Shown here piece after piece: positions 36,287 to 45,747 of a stretch of DNA of 64,000 nucleotides (positions are counted from its first letter, which is position 1; every line of letters begins with the position of its first letter). Source of the stretch: Microbacterium sp. ET2 (GTDB lineage: Bacteria; Actinomycetota; Actinomycetes; Actinomycetales; Microbacteriaceae). The notes under the pieces were generated by a model. That model worked only from the letters and a program-made list of their open reading frames with translations. It had not been told where the DNA came from and made no database searches. Location of the stretch: positions 744,001 to 808,000 of the forward strand of contig NZ_CP128170.1 of assembly GCF_030347395.1 (NCBI RefSeq). Direction: 5' to 3'. The position numbers and the translations under genes were made by a program.

Positions 36287-37821
36287 GAACCGGCCGGCTG
36301 CCGCGCGGCGGCCTTCCGGCGATGGGCGGCCCACGTCACCGCCCAGGTGTCGGGGTCATCGAGTCCCGAGCCGTCGATCTGGGCGACGACCTGGTTGTGC
36401 GGCGCGGTGCGCACCAGTTCGGGGTCGCGGCGACCCTCCTCCAGGACGTGGGCGAGCACGGCGATCCACTCGTCCAGATCCTCCTTCGACCACATCTCCC
36501 CCGCCTCGGGGGTGAAGGGCTCGGGGATGAAGGCCGGCTCGTGGGATGTCCAGAACGCGTCGATGCCGAAGTCCGTCATCCGGTTCTGCACGTCATGGCC
36601 GGTCACACCGGTCTCGGCGGTGTACTCCTCCAGCGAGTAGCGGGTCATCTCCAGGCGCGGCAGAGCCTTCCCGGGGAAGGACATCGTCACCCCCGGGAGG
36701 GCCATGAGCTGCTTCTCCATGTAGTTGTTCGCCAGTACGGACAGGTCGGCGGCTTCGCGTAGACCCTCCGTGCCCATCGCCCTCGTCCACGAGTACGCCT
36801 TGACCAGCTGCTGGACGTTGCCGAGGAACTCGCGGACGCGTCCGACGCTGTGCTCGGGCTCGACGAGGTCGTAGGACTCGCCGATCTTGACCACCCGAGG
36901 CCCGGGGAGGAAGCGGGCGAGCTCCTCGGAGCAGCCGTACGCGCCCACGGACGGGCCGTTGCCGCCCTTGGGCACCCCGAAGGTCTTGTGGAGCATGTAC
37001 ATGCAGGCGTCGAACCCGAGGTCGCGGGCGCGCAGCCGCGTCATCACGCCGTTGAAGTTCGCGCTGTCGTAGAACGCCAGCCCGCCGACCTCGTGCACGG
37101 CGTCGATGAACTCGGTGATGTGGGGGTTGTAAATCCCCATGTCGTCGGGATTGTTCAGCATCAGCGCCGCGGTCCGCGCACCCACGACGGCCCGCAGCGC
37201 CTCGACGCTCGGGTAGCCGTCCTCCTCGATGGGGAGGGTGATCACCTCGAACCCGGCGGCCTTCGCCGTTGCGGGGTTGCAGGGGTGAGCCTGCGCCGTG
37301 GTGATGATCTGGGTGCGCTCGCCCAGCTCGCCGCGCGAAGCGAAGTAGGCGCGTGTGATCACGGTGTGGAGGTACGCCGCGTCGGCGCCGCCGCCGGGTT
37401 GGAAGCTGAAGGCGGCCATCCCCGAGAGGTTCTGCAGTTCGCCCTCGAGCGAGTGCACGATGCCGAGGAGTCCCTGGTAGGTGGCCGGGTCCTGCCTCGG
37501 ATGCACCGCCGCGACTTCGGGGCGGGCCGTGATCTGCTCGTTGACGGTGGGATTGTGCTTCATCGTGCAGGTGCCGAAGAGGCTGATCCCCATCATCCCC
37601 ATGGTCTGCTGCGCCAGGTGGGTGTAATGACGGCGCACCTCGTACTCGGCCAGTTCCGGCAGGTCGGCGTCGGCGGTGCGACGCAGGGATTGGGGGAAGA
37701 GGTCGTCGGAGTCCGGTGCCCAGGATGCGGGCGGCACGACGCCGCGCCGGCCGGGCGCCCCCAGCTCGTAGACGACGGGTTCGTCCCAGGACGCGGCGTG
37801 GTAGCGGCGGATGGCGCTCAT
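36283..37821 (-). CDS. gcvPB: Glycine dehydrogenase (decarboxylating) subunit 2-like
   Basis: 512 residues of the PLP-dependent P-protein family. The active-site block is MLHKTFGVPKGGNGPSVGAYG near residue 267, with the PLP-binding Lys in LHKTF. Upstream are SLFGTCTMKHNPTVNE and AAFSFQPGGGADAAYLHTV. It pairs with GcvPA to decarboxylate glycine onto the lipoyl arm of GcvH. ATG 37821 overlaps the gcvPA stop (ATGA). Odd: no gcvT, gcvH or lipoate gene is near, and the two P subunits lie in a catabolic operon. They may serve a related amino acid or borrow the housekeeping GcvH. Confidence 0.87.
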   Translation of the reverse strand: MSAIRRYHAASWDEPVVYELGAPGRRGVVPPASWAPDSDDLFPQSLRRTADADLPELAEYEVRRHYTHLAQQTMGMMGISLFGTCTMKHNPTVNEQITARPEVAAVHPRQDPATYQGLLGIVHSLEGELQNLSGMAAFSFQPGGGADAAYLHTVITRAYFASRGELGERTQIITTAQAHPCNPATAKAAGFEVITLPIEEDGYPSVEALRAVVGARTAALMLNNPDDMGIYNPHITEFIDAVHEVGGLAFYDSANFNGVMTRLRARDLGFDACMYMLHKTFGVPKGGNGPSVGAYGCSEELARFLPGPRVVKIGESYDLVEPEHSVGRVREFLGNVQQLVKAYSWTRAMGTEGLREAADLSVLANNYMEKQLMALPGVTMSFPGKALPRLEMTRYSLEEYTAETGVTGHDVQNRMTDFGIDAFWTSHEPAFIPEPFTPEAGEMWSKEDLDEWIAVLAHVLEEGRRDPELVRTAPHNQVVAQIDGSGLDDPDTWAVTWAAHRRKAAARQPAGS

Positions 37822-39218
37822 GAGGCGGCGACCTCCTTCAGTGCGGTGATCAGGCGAGTCACGTCGTCCTCGGTGGTGACCTCGGTGACGCAGTACAGGG
37901 CGCAGCCGTCGAGGCCGTCGGCGGAGCCCGACAGGTCGTGGCCGCCGAGGATGCCACGGGCGAACAGCTCCTCGTTGATGCGCGAGACCGACATGCCGGT
38001 CTGGGAGAAGTCGACGATGAACTCCTTGAAGATGGCGTCGGCGTACCGCACCGACACCCCGGGCACCTCGGCGAGGAGCGCGGCCGTCCGACGGGCGTTG
38101 CGGGCGACGGTGGTGGCGAGCTCCCGCATCCCCTGCGGCCCGAGAAGCGCGAGGTAGACCGCCGCGCGCACCGCCCAGAGGTAGACGGAGTTGCCGGTCC
38201 AGTCGTTGCCGAGCTCGCGGGCGCCGTAGGAGCTCTGGGCGAACAGCGTCATCCCGAACGCGCGCTCGCCCTCGCGGCGGGTCGGCGCGAGGCTGACCTG
38301 CAGCGTCGGGAATTGGCGGGCGTAGCGCTCCTCGTCGCGACTGGCGATGAATCCGCCCACGCCGCCACCGGCGTTCAAAGGGATCCCCAGCGGCTGCAGC
38401 GAACCGACGACGATGTCGGCACCGAAGGAGGCCGGCGAGGCGAGAGCGCCCAGTGAGATCGGGTCGACTCCCACGACCGTCTCCGCGCCGACGGCGTGGG
38501 CGGCGTCGACGATCCGGGCGATGTCGGCCTCGATCACGCCCCACGAGTTCGGCGTCTCCAGGTAGACCCCGGCGACCTCCTCGTCGAGCACGGCCGACAG
38601 CGCCTCGAGCGAGACCGTGCCCGTGGCGCGGTCGAGAGCGACCTCGCGGATGCTCAGCGAACCGCCGAGCTCCCGGGAGCCGCAGTAGGTCTCGATGACC
38701 AGTCGCCGTTCACGGTCGAGCCCCTCGGGGATGACGACGACGGACCGGCCCGTCAGCCGCGCCGCCATCCGCAGCGCGTGTCCGGCGGCACAGCCCCAGC
38801 TGTAGACCGGGAGACCCACGAACTCGAGGTCGAGCAGGGCGCCGACCTGCGAGGTGAACTCGAACCAGGCCTGATTGCGGCCGTGGTCGGAACTGGGCGT
38901 TCCCCACACCGAGGTGGAGATCTCGGGTCGACTGGCGATCTCGTCGCAGAGCGCGGGGATGTGGTGCTTCCAGTACCCGCCGCCGAGGAACGACACGTGC
39001 GAATCGGTCGAGGCGACCCCGCGCAGGCGCCCCTCCAGCATCCGGCGCAGTTCGAACTCCGAGGCGATGCCGCGGGAGGGCGTGATCGCGTCATCCGATC
39101 GGTGTTCCGCCGGGATCTGGCGGAACAGCTCATCGGGGTCGCTCACGCCGACCGCGTCGAGGAGGGCGGTGCGGCTGGCCTCCGCCGAATTGGCCATGTA
39201 GGGGTGGGACCGACGCAT
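37818..39218 (-). CDS. gcvPA: Glycine dehydrogenase (decarboxylating) subunit 1-like
   Basis: 466 residues. The N-terminal MANSAEASRTALLDAVGVSD and the segment SFLGGGYWKHHIPALCDEIA are GcvPA markers, as is YSWGCAAGHALRMAARLTGR in the cofactor-domain region. GcvPA lacks the PLP lysine, which GcvPB supplies. AAGGAG lies before ATG 39218. It follows the AcoX-like gene by 52 bp and is coupled to gcvPB. The usual glycine-cleavage partners are absent from the window. Confidence 0.87.
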   Translation of the reverse strand: MRRSHPYMANSAEASRTALLDAVGVSDPDELFRQIPAEHRSDDAITPSRGIASEFELRRMLEGRLRGVASTDSHVSFLGGGYWKHHIPALCDEIASRPEISTSVWGTPSSDHGRNQAWFEFTSQVGALLDLEFVGLPVYSWGCAAGHALRMAARLTGRSVVVIPEGLDRERRLVIETYCGSRELGGSLSIREVALDRATGTVSLEALSAVLDEEVAGVYLETPNSWGVIEADIARIVDAAHAVGAETVVGVDPISLGALASPASFGADIVVGSLQPLGIPLNAGGGVGGFIASRDEERYARQFPTLQVSLAPTRREGERAFGMTLFAQSSYGARELGNDWTGNSVYLWAVRAAVYLALLGPQGMRELATTVARNARRTAALLAEVPGVSVRYADAIFKEFIVDFSQTGMSVSRINEELFARGILGGHDLSGSADGLDGCALYCVTEVTTEDDVTRLITALKEVAAS

Positions 39219-39270
39219 CTGCGGTGCTCCTTCGCGTGTGATCGTGTGAACGGGTGGGGGGATCCGCGCC

Positions 39271-40407
39271 TCAGGCCGCGGCATCGACGACGTTGAGGAC
39301 TCGGATGTCACGGGCTCCGGTGCGCACGCGCCGGTACCCCAGGAGGGGGTGGGAGGATGCTCCGCTCCCGGGTCGCTGCGGCGAAGGATCGGCGTCGATG
39401 AACAGGATCGGCGGATGCAGTCCCGCGACCTTGTCCTCGGTCGCGACGATGTCGACCTGCTCGGCCCCGATCGCCGCGACCACGCGAGGACTGATCTCCT
39501 GGTTCCCGCGGCCGAGGAGAAACCCCTGGCCGCCCACGACGCCGAGAACCAGACGCGGGCGCCTGGCAGAGCAGACGAGGTCGTACAGGCGCTGCTCGGT
39601 GACGTCGTGGACGACCGACCCGTCGGGAAGGCGCACGTCCACGCCGCGCAGAGTGGGGGTGAAGCCGAGGGCTTCGGCGACCGCGGCGGTGGTCGTGCCG
39701 GGACCGAGGATCCAGGTGGTCTCGGCGGAGGCGTCCGCCAGGAGCGCCCGGGCGATCCCCCGCCGGTCGTGGGCGCCCGGTCCGGATGCGGCCACGGCCT
39801 TGGGCCCCTGCAGCGGATCCCGCGAGACCGGCGCTGCGACGGTGTGCAGCGGGCGAGGCCCGTCCGGTGCGCCGGGGGCGACGTCGAGGATCTCCACCCG
39901 ACGCACCGTCGCGCGACCGGCGGCGACATCGCGGAGAAGTCGTCCCGCACTCTCGGGGGAGCGCGAGAACACCTCGGAGTGCATCTTGACCCCCGCCGGC
40001 ACGCCGATGAGGGGGACGGTCTCACCGACGACGTCGGCGATGTCGGTCGCGGTGCCGTCGCCGCCGGCGAAGACGATGCAGTCCGCGCCCGCGGCGATCA
40101 GGGCATCGACGCTCGCGCGGGTGTCGGCTGCCGTGGTCCGTGCACCGCGCGGGACGGAGACGTTCTGGAACGGCACCCCGGCCTCGCGGAGCGCGTCCGC
40201 CCCCAGGACCCCGTCCGCTCCCAGGAAGACCGGGAGATCACCATCGGCGACGGCGCGTCGCAGCGCGCGCACCAGGCGGGCCCGGGCGCGACCGGCCGCC
40301 ACGGCGTCGTCGTACTGCGCCGCGCTGAGGTCATCCGTGCCGTGCATCGCACGCGTGCCGCCGAACCCCGCGACGGGGTTCAGCACGACACCGACGCGCG
40401 CGGTCAT
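39271..40407 (-). CDS. AcoX/ATP-NAD kinase-like protein
   Basis: 378 residues. The N-terminal [16 protein letters not shown] and the diagnostic [13 protein letters not shown] (near residue 118) place it in the NAD kinase/diacylglycerol kinase superfamily. The length and C-terminal blocks ([19 protein letters not shown]) match the AcoX subgroup, known from acetoin-type operons but without a firm function. It starts one base after the repaired stop of the aminotransferase gene, so the two are coupled. A cofactor-supply role for the dehydrogenases here is only a guess. Confidence 0.85.
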   Translation of the reverse strand: MTARVGVVLNPVAGFGGTRAMHGTDDLSAAQYDDAVAAGRARARLVRALRRAVADGDLPVFLGADGVLGADALREAGVPFQNVSVPRGARTTAADTRASVDALIAAGADCIVFAGGDGTATDIADVVGETVPLIGVPAGVKMHSEVFSRSPESAGRLLRDVAAGRATVRRVEILDVAPGAPDGPRPLHTVAAPVSRDPLQGPKAVAASGPGAHDRRGIARALLADASAETTWILGPGTTTAAVAEALGFTPTLRGVDVRLPDGSVVHDVTEQRLYDLVCSARRPRLVLGVVGGQGFLLGRGNQEISPRVVAAIGAEQVDIVATEDKVAGLHPPILFIDADPSPQRPGSGASSHPLLGYRRVRTGARDIRVLNVVDAAA

Positions 40408-40408
40408 C

Positions 40409-41792
40409 TCACCCGCGGCGGAGGTCGGCGACCGCCTGGTCGAGGCCGGTGCGCACACCGGCGACCATGCGCTCGAGTCTCGTCGGGGGTGGTGACGAAG
40501 GGCGGCGAGAACGACACCGTGTCGGCTGCCGGAAGCGCCCGGGTGATGACGCCTGCGGCGAGGGAGGCCTTCGTCACCGCAGCGGCGAACGAGCCCTGCG
40601 CGGCGAAGGGGCGCAGCGGATCGCGGGATTCCACGAACTCCACCGCCGCCATGAGGCCCCGCCCACGCACCTCGGCGACGTGGGGGTGATCGGCGAATGC
40701 GTCGCGCAGCATCTCGTGCAGCAGCTCCCCGTTTCGCGCCACGGTGGCGACCAGGTCCTCGCGCTCGATGATGTCGAGGTTCGCCATCGCCGCGGCTGCC
40801 GCCAGCGGGTGGGCGGAGTAGGTGTACCCGTGCCCGAAGCTGCCGAACTTCGCCGACCCCTCGAGCAGGACCTTCCAGACCTTCTCGCTGACGAGGATGG
40901 CCGACAGCGGGACGTAGGCGGAGGTGATGCCCTTGGCGAGGGTCATCAGGTCGGGCTTCATGCCGACCGACTGGCTGCCGAACGGCACCCCCAGGCGACC
41001 GAAGCCGTTGACGACCTCGTCGGCGATGAGGAGCACGTCGTGACGGTCCAGGACCTCTTGGACCTTCGGGAAGTACGTATCCGGCGGCACGATGACCCCA
41101 CCGGCGGCCATCACCGGCTCGGCGATCATCGCCGCGACCGTCTCGGGTCCCTCGTTGATGATGAAGCGGTCGAGCTCGGTGGCAAGCGTCGTGGCGAATT
41201 CGTCATCGGTCTGGCCGGGCTCGCGCTCCCACAGCCGGTGCGGGGGTCGCACGTGGCGGATCATCGGCAACGGCAGGTCGAAGCCGTCGTGCAGGTTCTT
41301 CAGACCGGTGAGGCCGCCCGAAAGGACCGTGACGCCGTGGTAGCCGCGGCGGCGGGCGATGATCTTCTTTTTCTGCGGTCGGCCGAGCACGTTGTTGTAG
41401 TACCAGACGAGCTTGGCCTGGGTGTCGTTGGCGTCCGACCCCGAGTTGCCGTAGAAGACCGTGCTCATCGGCACGGGGGCCATCGAGATCAGACGCTCCG
41501 ACAGGCGTGCGGGGAGGTCGGTTCCCATCGACGAGAACGCGTGGAAGTACGGAAGCTTCAGCGCCTGGGCGCGCAGGGCCTCGGCCATGTCGGGGTGGGA
41601 GTAGCCGACGTTGACGCACCACAGGCCCGCCATCGCGTCGAGATATCGATTGCCCGCACGATCGATGATCGTCGCGCCGTGACCCTCGACCACGGTCATG
41701 TGGGGGCCGTTCTGCGCGTGGGCAGCAAGGTTGGTCATCGGGTGGAACAGGAAGGTCCGGTCCAACTCCTCGACGTTCGTCATAGGCTTCAT
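40409..41792 (-). pseudogene. Class III (omega) aminotransferase, frameshifted near the end
   Basis: About 460 residues once repaired. Family marks: [20 protein letters not shown] near residue 111, [13 protein letters not shown] near 222, the Asp of [12 protein letters not shown], and the PLP Lys in [13 protein letters not shown]. These proteins move the omega-amino group of beta-alanine, GABA or similar amines to pyruvate or 2-oxoglutarate, giving a semialdehyde. One extra base near 40478 throws off the last 20 residues; removing it gives [19 protein letters not shown] and a stop one base before the AcoX start. With the adjacent semialdehyde dehydrogenase it forms a typical two-step set. Confidence 0.88.
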
Positions 41793-41795
41793 CCG

Positions 41796-41827
41796 TTCGC
41801 ATTACGCACTTATGGTCGCTTCTCGCA
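41796..41827. promoter_or_regulatory. Two IclR-type boxes between aminotransferase and aldehyde dehydrogenase
   Basis: TTCGCATTACGCA (41796-41808) and a weaker copy GTCGCTTCTCGCA (41815-41827) are 19 bp apart, so on the same face of the helix. The same motif and spacing recur in the promoter at 52916-52968. The pattern resembles operators of PcaR/PcaU-type IclR regulators. The first site lies right at the aminotransferase start. Confidence 0.65.
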
Positions 41828-41895
41828 CACTACCTCTATGCTGGGTGAGGATCAAACATCACCTTCCGTTCGGTCCGGAAAGGACGAGGGCGCCC

Positions 41896-43362
41896 ATGTC
41901 CACACCAGCGACGCTGATCGCCGACGATCTTCTACGTACCCAGCTTCACATCGCCGGCGGGTGGCGGGACGGTTCCGCCGGAGAGTCCGCCCCGGTCATC
42001 GATCCGGCCACCGGCGACACCGTCGCCGAGGTGGCCGTGGCCACCCCCGACGACATGGTCGCGGCGATCGACGCGGCGCAGGAGGCCTTCGCCGGCTGGT
42101 CGCGCACGCCGGCCCCGCAGCGTGCTCGCATCCTGCGCCGCTGGTACGAGCTCATCGTCGAGCGCGCGGACGATCTCGCGCAGCTCCTGACCGCCGAGCA
42201 GGGCAAGCCGCTGGCCGAGGCGCGCGGCGAGATCCTCTACGGCGCCGGCTTCATCGAGTGGTTCGCCGAGGAGGCCAAGCGCCTCTACGGCGAGGTCATC
42301 CCGACCAACAACCCCGACCGCCGCATGATGACCATCCGCAGCGCCGTGGGCGTGACCGCGGCGATCACACCGTGGAACTTCCCGTGCGCGATGATCCTCC
42401 GCAAGGCCGCACCGGCCCTGGCGGCGGGCTGCTCGATGATCATCAAGCCCGCCGAGGAGACGCCGCTGTCGGCCCTCGCCCTCGCGGCCCTCGCCGAGGA
42501 GGCGGGGATCCCCGCCGGCGTGCTGAGCGTCGTCACCGGCTCCGGCCCCCGCCTAGGCGAGGTGCTGACCCGCGACGAGCGTGTGCGCACCATCAGCTTC
42601 ACCGGCTCGACCGAGGTCGGGCGCATCCTCATGGCGCAGTCGGCCGGCACCCTCAAGCGCCTGGCTCTCGAGCTCGGCGGGAACGCTCCGCTCATCGTCT
42701 TCGACGACGCCGACCTCGACAACGCCGTCAAGGGCGCGATGGACTCGAAGTTCCGCAACGCGGGGCAGACCTGCGTGTGCGCCAACCGCATCTTCGTGCA
42801 GGACGGCATCCACGACGCCTTCGTGGAGGCGCTCGGCCGCGAGATGGCGAAGCTGCAGGTCGGCGACGGCCGCGAGCCGGGCACCACCCAGGGGCCGCTC
42901 ATCTCCCCCGCCGCGGTCGACAAGGTCCGCCGTCACATCGACGACGCTCGCGACAAGGGCGCCCGCGTGGTGCAGGGCGGCGACCTCACCGAACGGGGAG
43001 GGACGTTCTTCACCCCCACGCTCGTCGTCGACGCCACCACCGACATGCTGCTCTCCCGTGAGGAGACGTTCGGGCCGCTCGCCCCCGTCATCCGCTTCTC
43101 CACCGAGGAGGAGGCCATCCGGATGGCCAATGACACCGAGTTCGGCCTCGCCGGCTACTTCTTCAGCCGCGACATCGGTCGGATCACACGCGTGTCCGAA
43201 GCCCTCGAGGTCGGGGTCGTCGGGGTCAACACCGGCCTCATCTCCTACGAGGGCGCCCCCTTCGGCGGGGTGAAGCAGTCGGGGATCGGCCGCGAGGGCT
43301 CCCGGCACGGGATCGAGGAGTACACCGACCTGAAGTACATCTGCATCGAGGGCGTCGCATGA
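41896..43362 (+). CDS. NAD(P)-dependent succinate-semialdehyde-type aldehyde dehydrogenase
   Basis: 488 residues. Marks in order: ITPWNFPCAMILRKAAPALA near residue 152, SFTGSTEVGRILM near 232, the catalytic Glu in LELGGNAPLIVFDDAD near 256, and the catalytic Cys in NAGQTCVCANRIF near 290. The paired Cys (CVC) and overall match place it with GabD-type succinate/glutarate semialdehyde dehydrogenases. It is divergent from the aminotransferase, whose product it would oxidise. 2-Oxoglutarate semialdehyde is another possible substrate given the DapA-family gene nearby. Confidence 0.92.
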   Translation: MSTPATLIADDLLRTQLHIAGGWRDGSAGESAPVIDPATGDTVAEVAVATPDDMVAAIDAAQEAFAGWSRTPAPQRARILRRWYELIVERADDLAQLLTAEQGKPLAEARGEILYGAGFIEWFAEEAKRLYGEVIPTNNPDRRMMTIRSAVGVTAAITPWNFPCAMILRKAAPALAAGCSMIIKPAEETPLSALALAALAEEAGIPAGVLSVVTGSGPRLGEVLTRDERVRTISFTGSTEVGRILMAQSAGTLKRLALELGGNAPLIVFDDADLDNAVKGAMDSKFRNAGQTCVCANRIFVQDGIHDAFVEALGREMAKLQVGDGREPGTTQGPLISPAAVDKVRRHIDDARDKGARVVQGGDLTERGGTFFTPTLVVDATTDMLLSREETFGPLAPVIRFSTEEEAIRMANDTEFGLAGYFFSRDIGRITRVSEALEVGVVGVNTGLISYEGAPFGGVKQSGIGREGSRHGIEEYTDLKYICIEGVA

Positions 43363-43452
43363 CCCGGATGCCGCGGGGCGGCCGGTCGACGGCGGAGACG
43401 GATTGATATGGTGATCCCACTTTCCGCCGACGTCACAGAGGAACGTAGCGCG

Positions 43453-44256
43453 ATGACCGACACCGAGACCGACCGCAAGTCGGGCGAGTTCATCCAATCC
43501 CTGGATCGCGGGCTCGCCGTCATCCGCGCTTTCTCCAACGAGCGGGACCTGCTGTCGCTGGCCGACGTCGCCAAGATCACCCACCTCAGCCGCGCCTCGG
43601 TGCGTCGGGCGCTGCTGACGCTCGAGACACTGGGATACGTCGGGAGCCGTCAGAACCGGTTCTACCTGCGCCCCCGGGTGCTCGACCTCGGCTATGCGTT
43701 CCTGTCCTCCTCGAGCCGGATCGACATCATCCAGGATCACCTGCGACGCCTGTCCGCTCAGATCGGCGAGTCGGTGTCGGCCTGCGAGTACGACGACGGC
43801 GACGTGGTCTACGTCGCCCGCGCCGCGACCGAGACGATCATGCCGATCCGTCTGGGGATCGGCCGGCGACTGCCCGCCTTCTGCACCTCGACCGGACGGG
43901 TGCTGCTCTCGGAGTTCGACGACGCCGCTCTCGATGAGTACTTCCGCACCTACCCGCGCGAGAAGCTCTCCCCCGCGACGATCATCGACGAGGCCGAGCT
44001 GCGCGCGCGCATCGCCGAGGTCCGTCAGCAGGGCTGGGCGCTGAACAACCAGGAGGTCGACCTCGGTGCGCGTTCTGTCGCAGCCCCGGTCATCGGCGCC
44101 GACGGTCGCTACGTCAGCGCCGTGAACCTCTCCGTGTCGACCTCGCGGGTATCGGTGGAGCAGCTCGTCACCGACTATCTTCCGCAGCTGCTCGACGCCA
44201 CCCGCGCCATGAGCGCGGACCTTGCGCTGCTGGACCGGCGCAAGACCTACGAGTGA
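43453..44256 (+). CDS. IclR-family regulator (PcaR/PcaU type)
   Basis: 267 residues from ATG 43453, chosen for GAGGAA upstream; an ATG at 43408 would add 15 residues. The helix-turn-helix spans LSLADVAKITHLSRASVRRA near residue 37, and the effector domain has PAFCTSTGRVLLSEFDDAALD near 136 and NNQEVDLGARSVAAPV near 198. The subgroup FIQSLDRGLAVIRAF start is that of pca-type regulators, which often activate with an inducer. It lies inside the catabolic island and is the best candidate to bind the repeated 13-bp boxes in both divergent promoters. Confidence 0.93.
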   Translation: MTDTETDRKSGEFIQSLDRGLAVIRAFSNERDLLSLADVAKITHLSRASVRRALLTLETLGYVGSRQNRFYLRPRVLDLGYAFLSSSSRIDIIQDHLRRLSAQIGESVSACEYDDGDVVYVARAATETIMPIRLGIGRRLPAFCTSTGRVLLSEFDDAALDEYFRTYPREKLSPATIIDEAELRARIAEVRQQGWALNNQEVDLGARSVAAPVIGADGRYVSAVNLSVSTSRVSVEQLVTDYLPQLLDATRAMSADLALLDRRKTYE

Positions 44257-44304
44257 CCCCCTCGTAGACCGCACCGCTTTCTCGCATTCTTCCGAAGGAC
44301 CCCC

Positions 44305-45387
44305 GTGCCCCGTCTGTCTCCGCGCCTGTTCGACCCCATCACCGTGGGCGGCCTGACCGTCCCCCATCGCCTCTGGGTCGCCCCGATGTGCCAGTACTCT
44401 TCCGTCGACGGCATGCCGGGTGAGTGGCACCTGGTCCACCTCGGCTCGTTCGCCATCGGGCGCGCCGGCCTCATCATGACCGAGGCCGCAGCGGTCTCGC
44501 CCGTCGGACGCATCACCCCCGACGACGCCGGCATCTGGAACGACGACCACACGGCCGGGTGGCGGCGCGTGGTCGACTTCGTCCACGGCATGGACAGCCT
44601 GATCGGCATCCAGCTCTCCCACGCCGGGCGCAAAGCCTCGACGTACCCCCCGACGCGGGGGCGCGGGTCGGTGCCGGCTTCGGAGGGCGGTTGGACCACG
44701 GTCGGGCCGTCACCGGTCGCCTGGGGACCGTTCGAACCGCCGGTCGAACTCGACCGCGACGGGATCGCAGGCATCGTCGCGGAATTCGGCGATGCCGCCG
44801 CACGGTCGGTGGAGGCCGGCTTCGACCTCGTCGAGATCCACGCAGCGCACGGGTACCTGCTGGGTCAGTTCCTCTCCCCCACCTCCAACCTCCGCACCGA
44901 CGAGTACGGCCGCGACGTCGCCGGGCGCTCGCGGATCGTCCGCGAGGTCGTCGAGGCCGTGCGTGCGCGCGTTCCGTCCGACATGCCCGTCGTGCTGCGC
45001 GTCTCGGCGTCGGAGTGGGTTCCCGGCGGCGTCACCGTGGACGACACCATCGCGGCGCTTCACCTGATCGACGGGGTCGACCTCGTGAGCGTGTCCTCCG
45101 GCGGCAACAACCCCGATCAGGCCATCCCCGCAGGCCCCGGCTACCAGCTCCCGCTCTCGCGAGCCGTGCGCGCCGCGACAGACGCTCCGGTGGGTGTCGC
45201 GGGCCTGATCACGACCCCCGAGCAGGCCGAGGCCGCCCTGGGCGCGGAGGATACCGACGTCGTCTACGTCGCCCGGCAGTTCCTGCGCGAACCGACGTTC
45301 GCGCTCCGCGCCGCGGCGGCGCTCGGTGGCGAACTGGCGTGGCCGTGGCAGTACAACCGCGCGAAGTACATCGAGAGCATTCCCTGA
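44305..45387 (+). CDS. OYE-family NADH:flavin oxidoreductase (YqjM-like)
   Basis: 360 residues of the FMN TIM-barrel type. The start reads RLFDPITVGGLTVPHRLWVAPMCQYSS, of which WVAPMCQYSS near residue 28 carries the YqjM-type Cys. HLVHLGSFAIGRAGLIMTEA follows, then QLSHAGRKAS, the substrate-binding pair in EIHAAHGYLLGQFLSP, and a C-terminal RQFLREPTF. Such enzymes reduce activated C=C bonds or demethylate amines. It follows the IclR gene by 48 bp and probably acts in the same pathway. Confidence 0.92.
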   Translation: MPRLSPRLFDPITVGGLTVPHRLWVAPMCQYSSVDGMPGEWHLVHLGSFAIGRAGLIMTEAAAVSPVGRITPDDAGIWNDDHTAGWRRVVDFVHGMDSLIGIQLSHAGRKASTYPPTRGRGSVPASEGGWTTVGPSPVAWGPFEPPVELDRDGIAGIVAEFGDAAARSVEAGFDLVEIHAAHGYLLGQFLSPTSNLRTDEYGRDVAGRSRIVREVVEAVRARVPSDMPVVLRVSASEWVPGGVTVDDTIAALHLIDGVDLVSVSSGGNNPDQAIPAGPGYQLPLSRAVRAATDAPVGVAGLITTPEQAEAALGAEDTDVVYVARQFLREPTFALRAAAALGGELAWPWQYNRAKYIESIP

Positions 45388-45423
45388 GCCGCGGCCGGTC
45401 CTCCCTCGCGCGGCCGGCGGGGG

Positions 45424-45747
45424 TCAGCGGGCGGAATCGGGGTCCGGCGCGCCGGCGCCGGCGCCGAGCTGGTGCTCGACGGTCATCCCCGCCCGCACCC
45501 ACGTCATGCAGGTGCGGGTCTGCGGCACGCCGTCGACCACCATGGTGCAGTCGAAGCAGACGCCCATGCCGCAGAAGTAGCCGCGCGGGGCGCCACCCTC
45601 GGTGACACGCAGGGCCAGCGTCTCGGCGGCCATGACGGCGGCCGCGACGCTTTCCCCCTCGTAGGCGGTCACCGTCACGCCGTCGACGACGATGTCGACC
45701 GGGCGGCCCCGTTCCAGTCCGTGGCCGGGCAGTCGCCGGCCGCTCAC
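45424..45747 (-). CDS. [2Fe-2S] ferredoxin-like subunit (HcnA/OoxC type)
   Basis: 107 residues. The plant-type cluster motif reads FCGMGVCFDCTMVVDGVPQT followed by RTCMT; four Cys are in place. This small subunit serves HcnB/HcnC-type amine dehydrogenases (opine oxidase, D-hydroxyproline dehydrogenase, HCN synthase). GTG 45747 overlaps the DapA-family stop by 4 bases. It is the last gene of the seven-gene minus-strand operon and works with the fused HcnB-HcnC protein encoded two genes upstream. Confidence 0.88.
   Translation of the reverse strand: MSGRRLPGHGLERGRPVDIVVDGVTVTAYEGESVAAAVMAAETLALRVTEGGAPRGYFCGMGVCFDCTMVVDGVPQTRTCMTWVRAGMTVEHQLGAGAGAPDPDSAR

Noticed and set aside
39219..39270. 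Glycine riboswitch ahead of gcvPA
   Set aside because: The gap is only 52 bp and the operon start at 41793-41895 has about 100 bp, filled by regulatory boxes; no tandem aptamer could fit.
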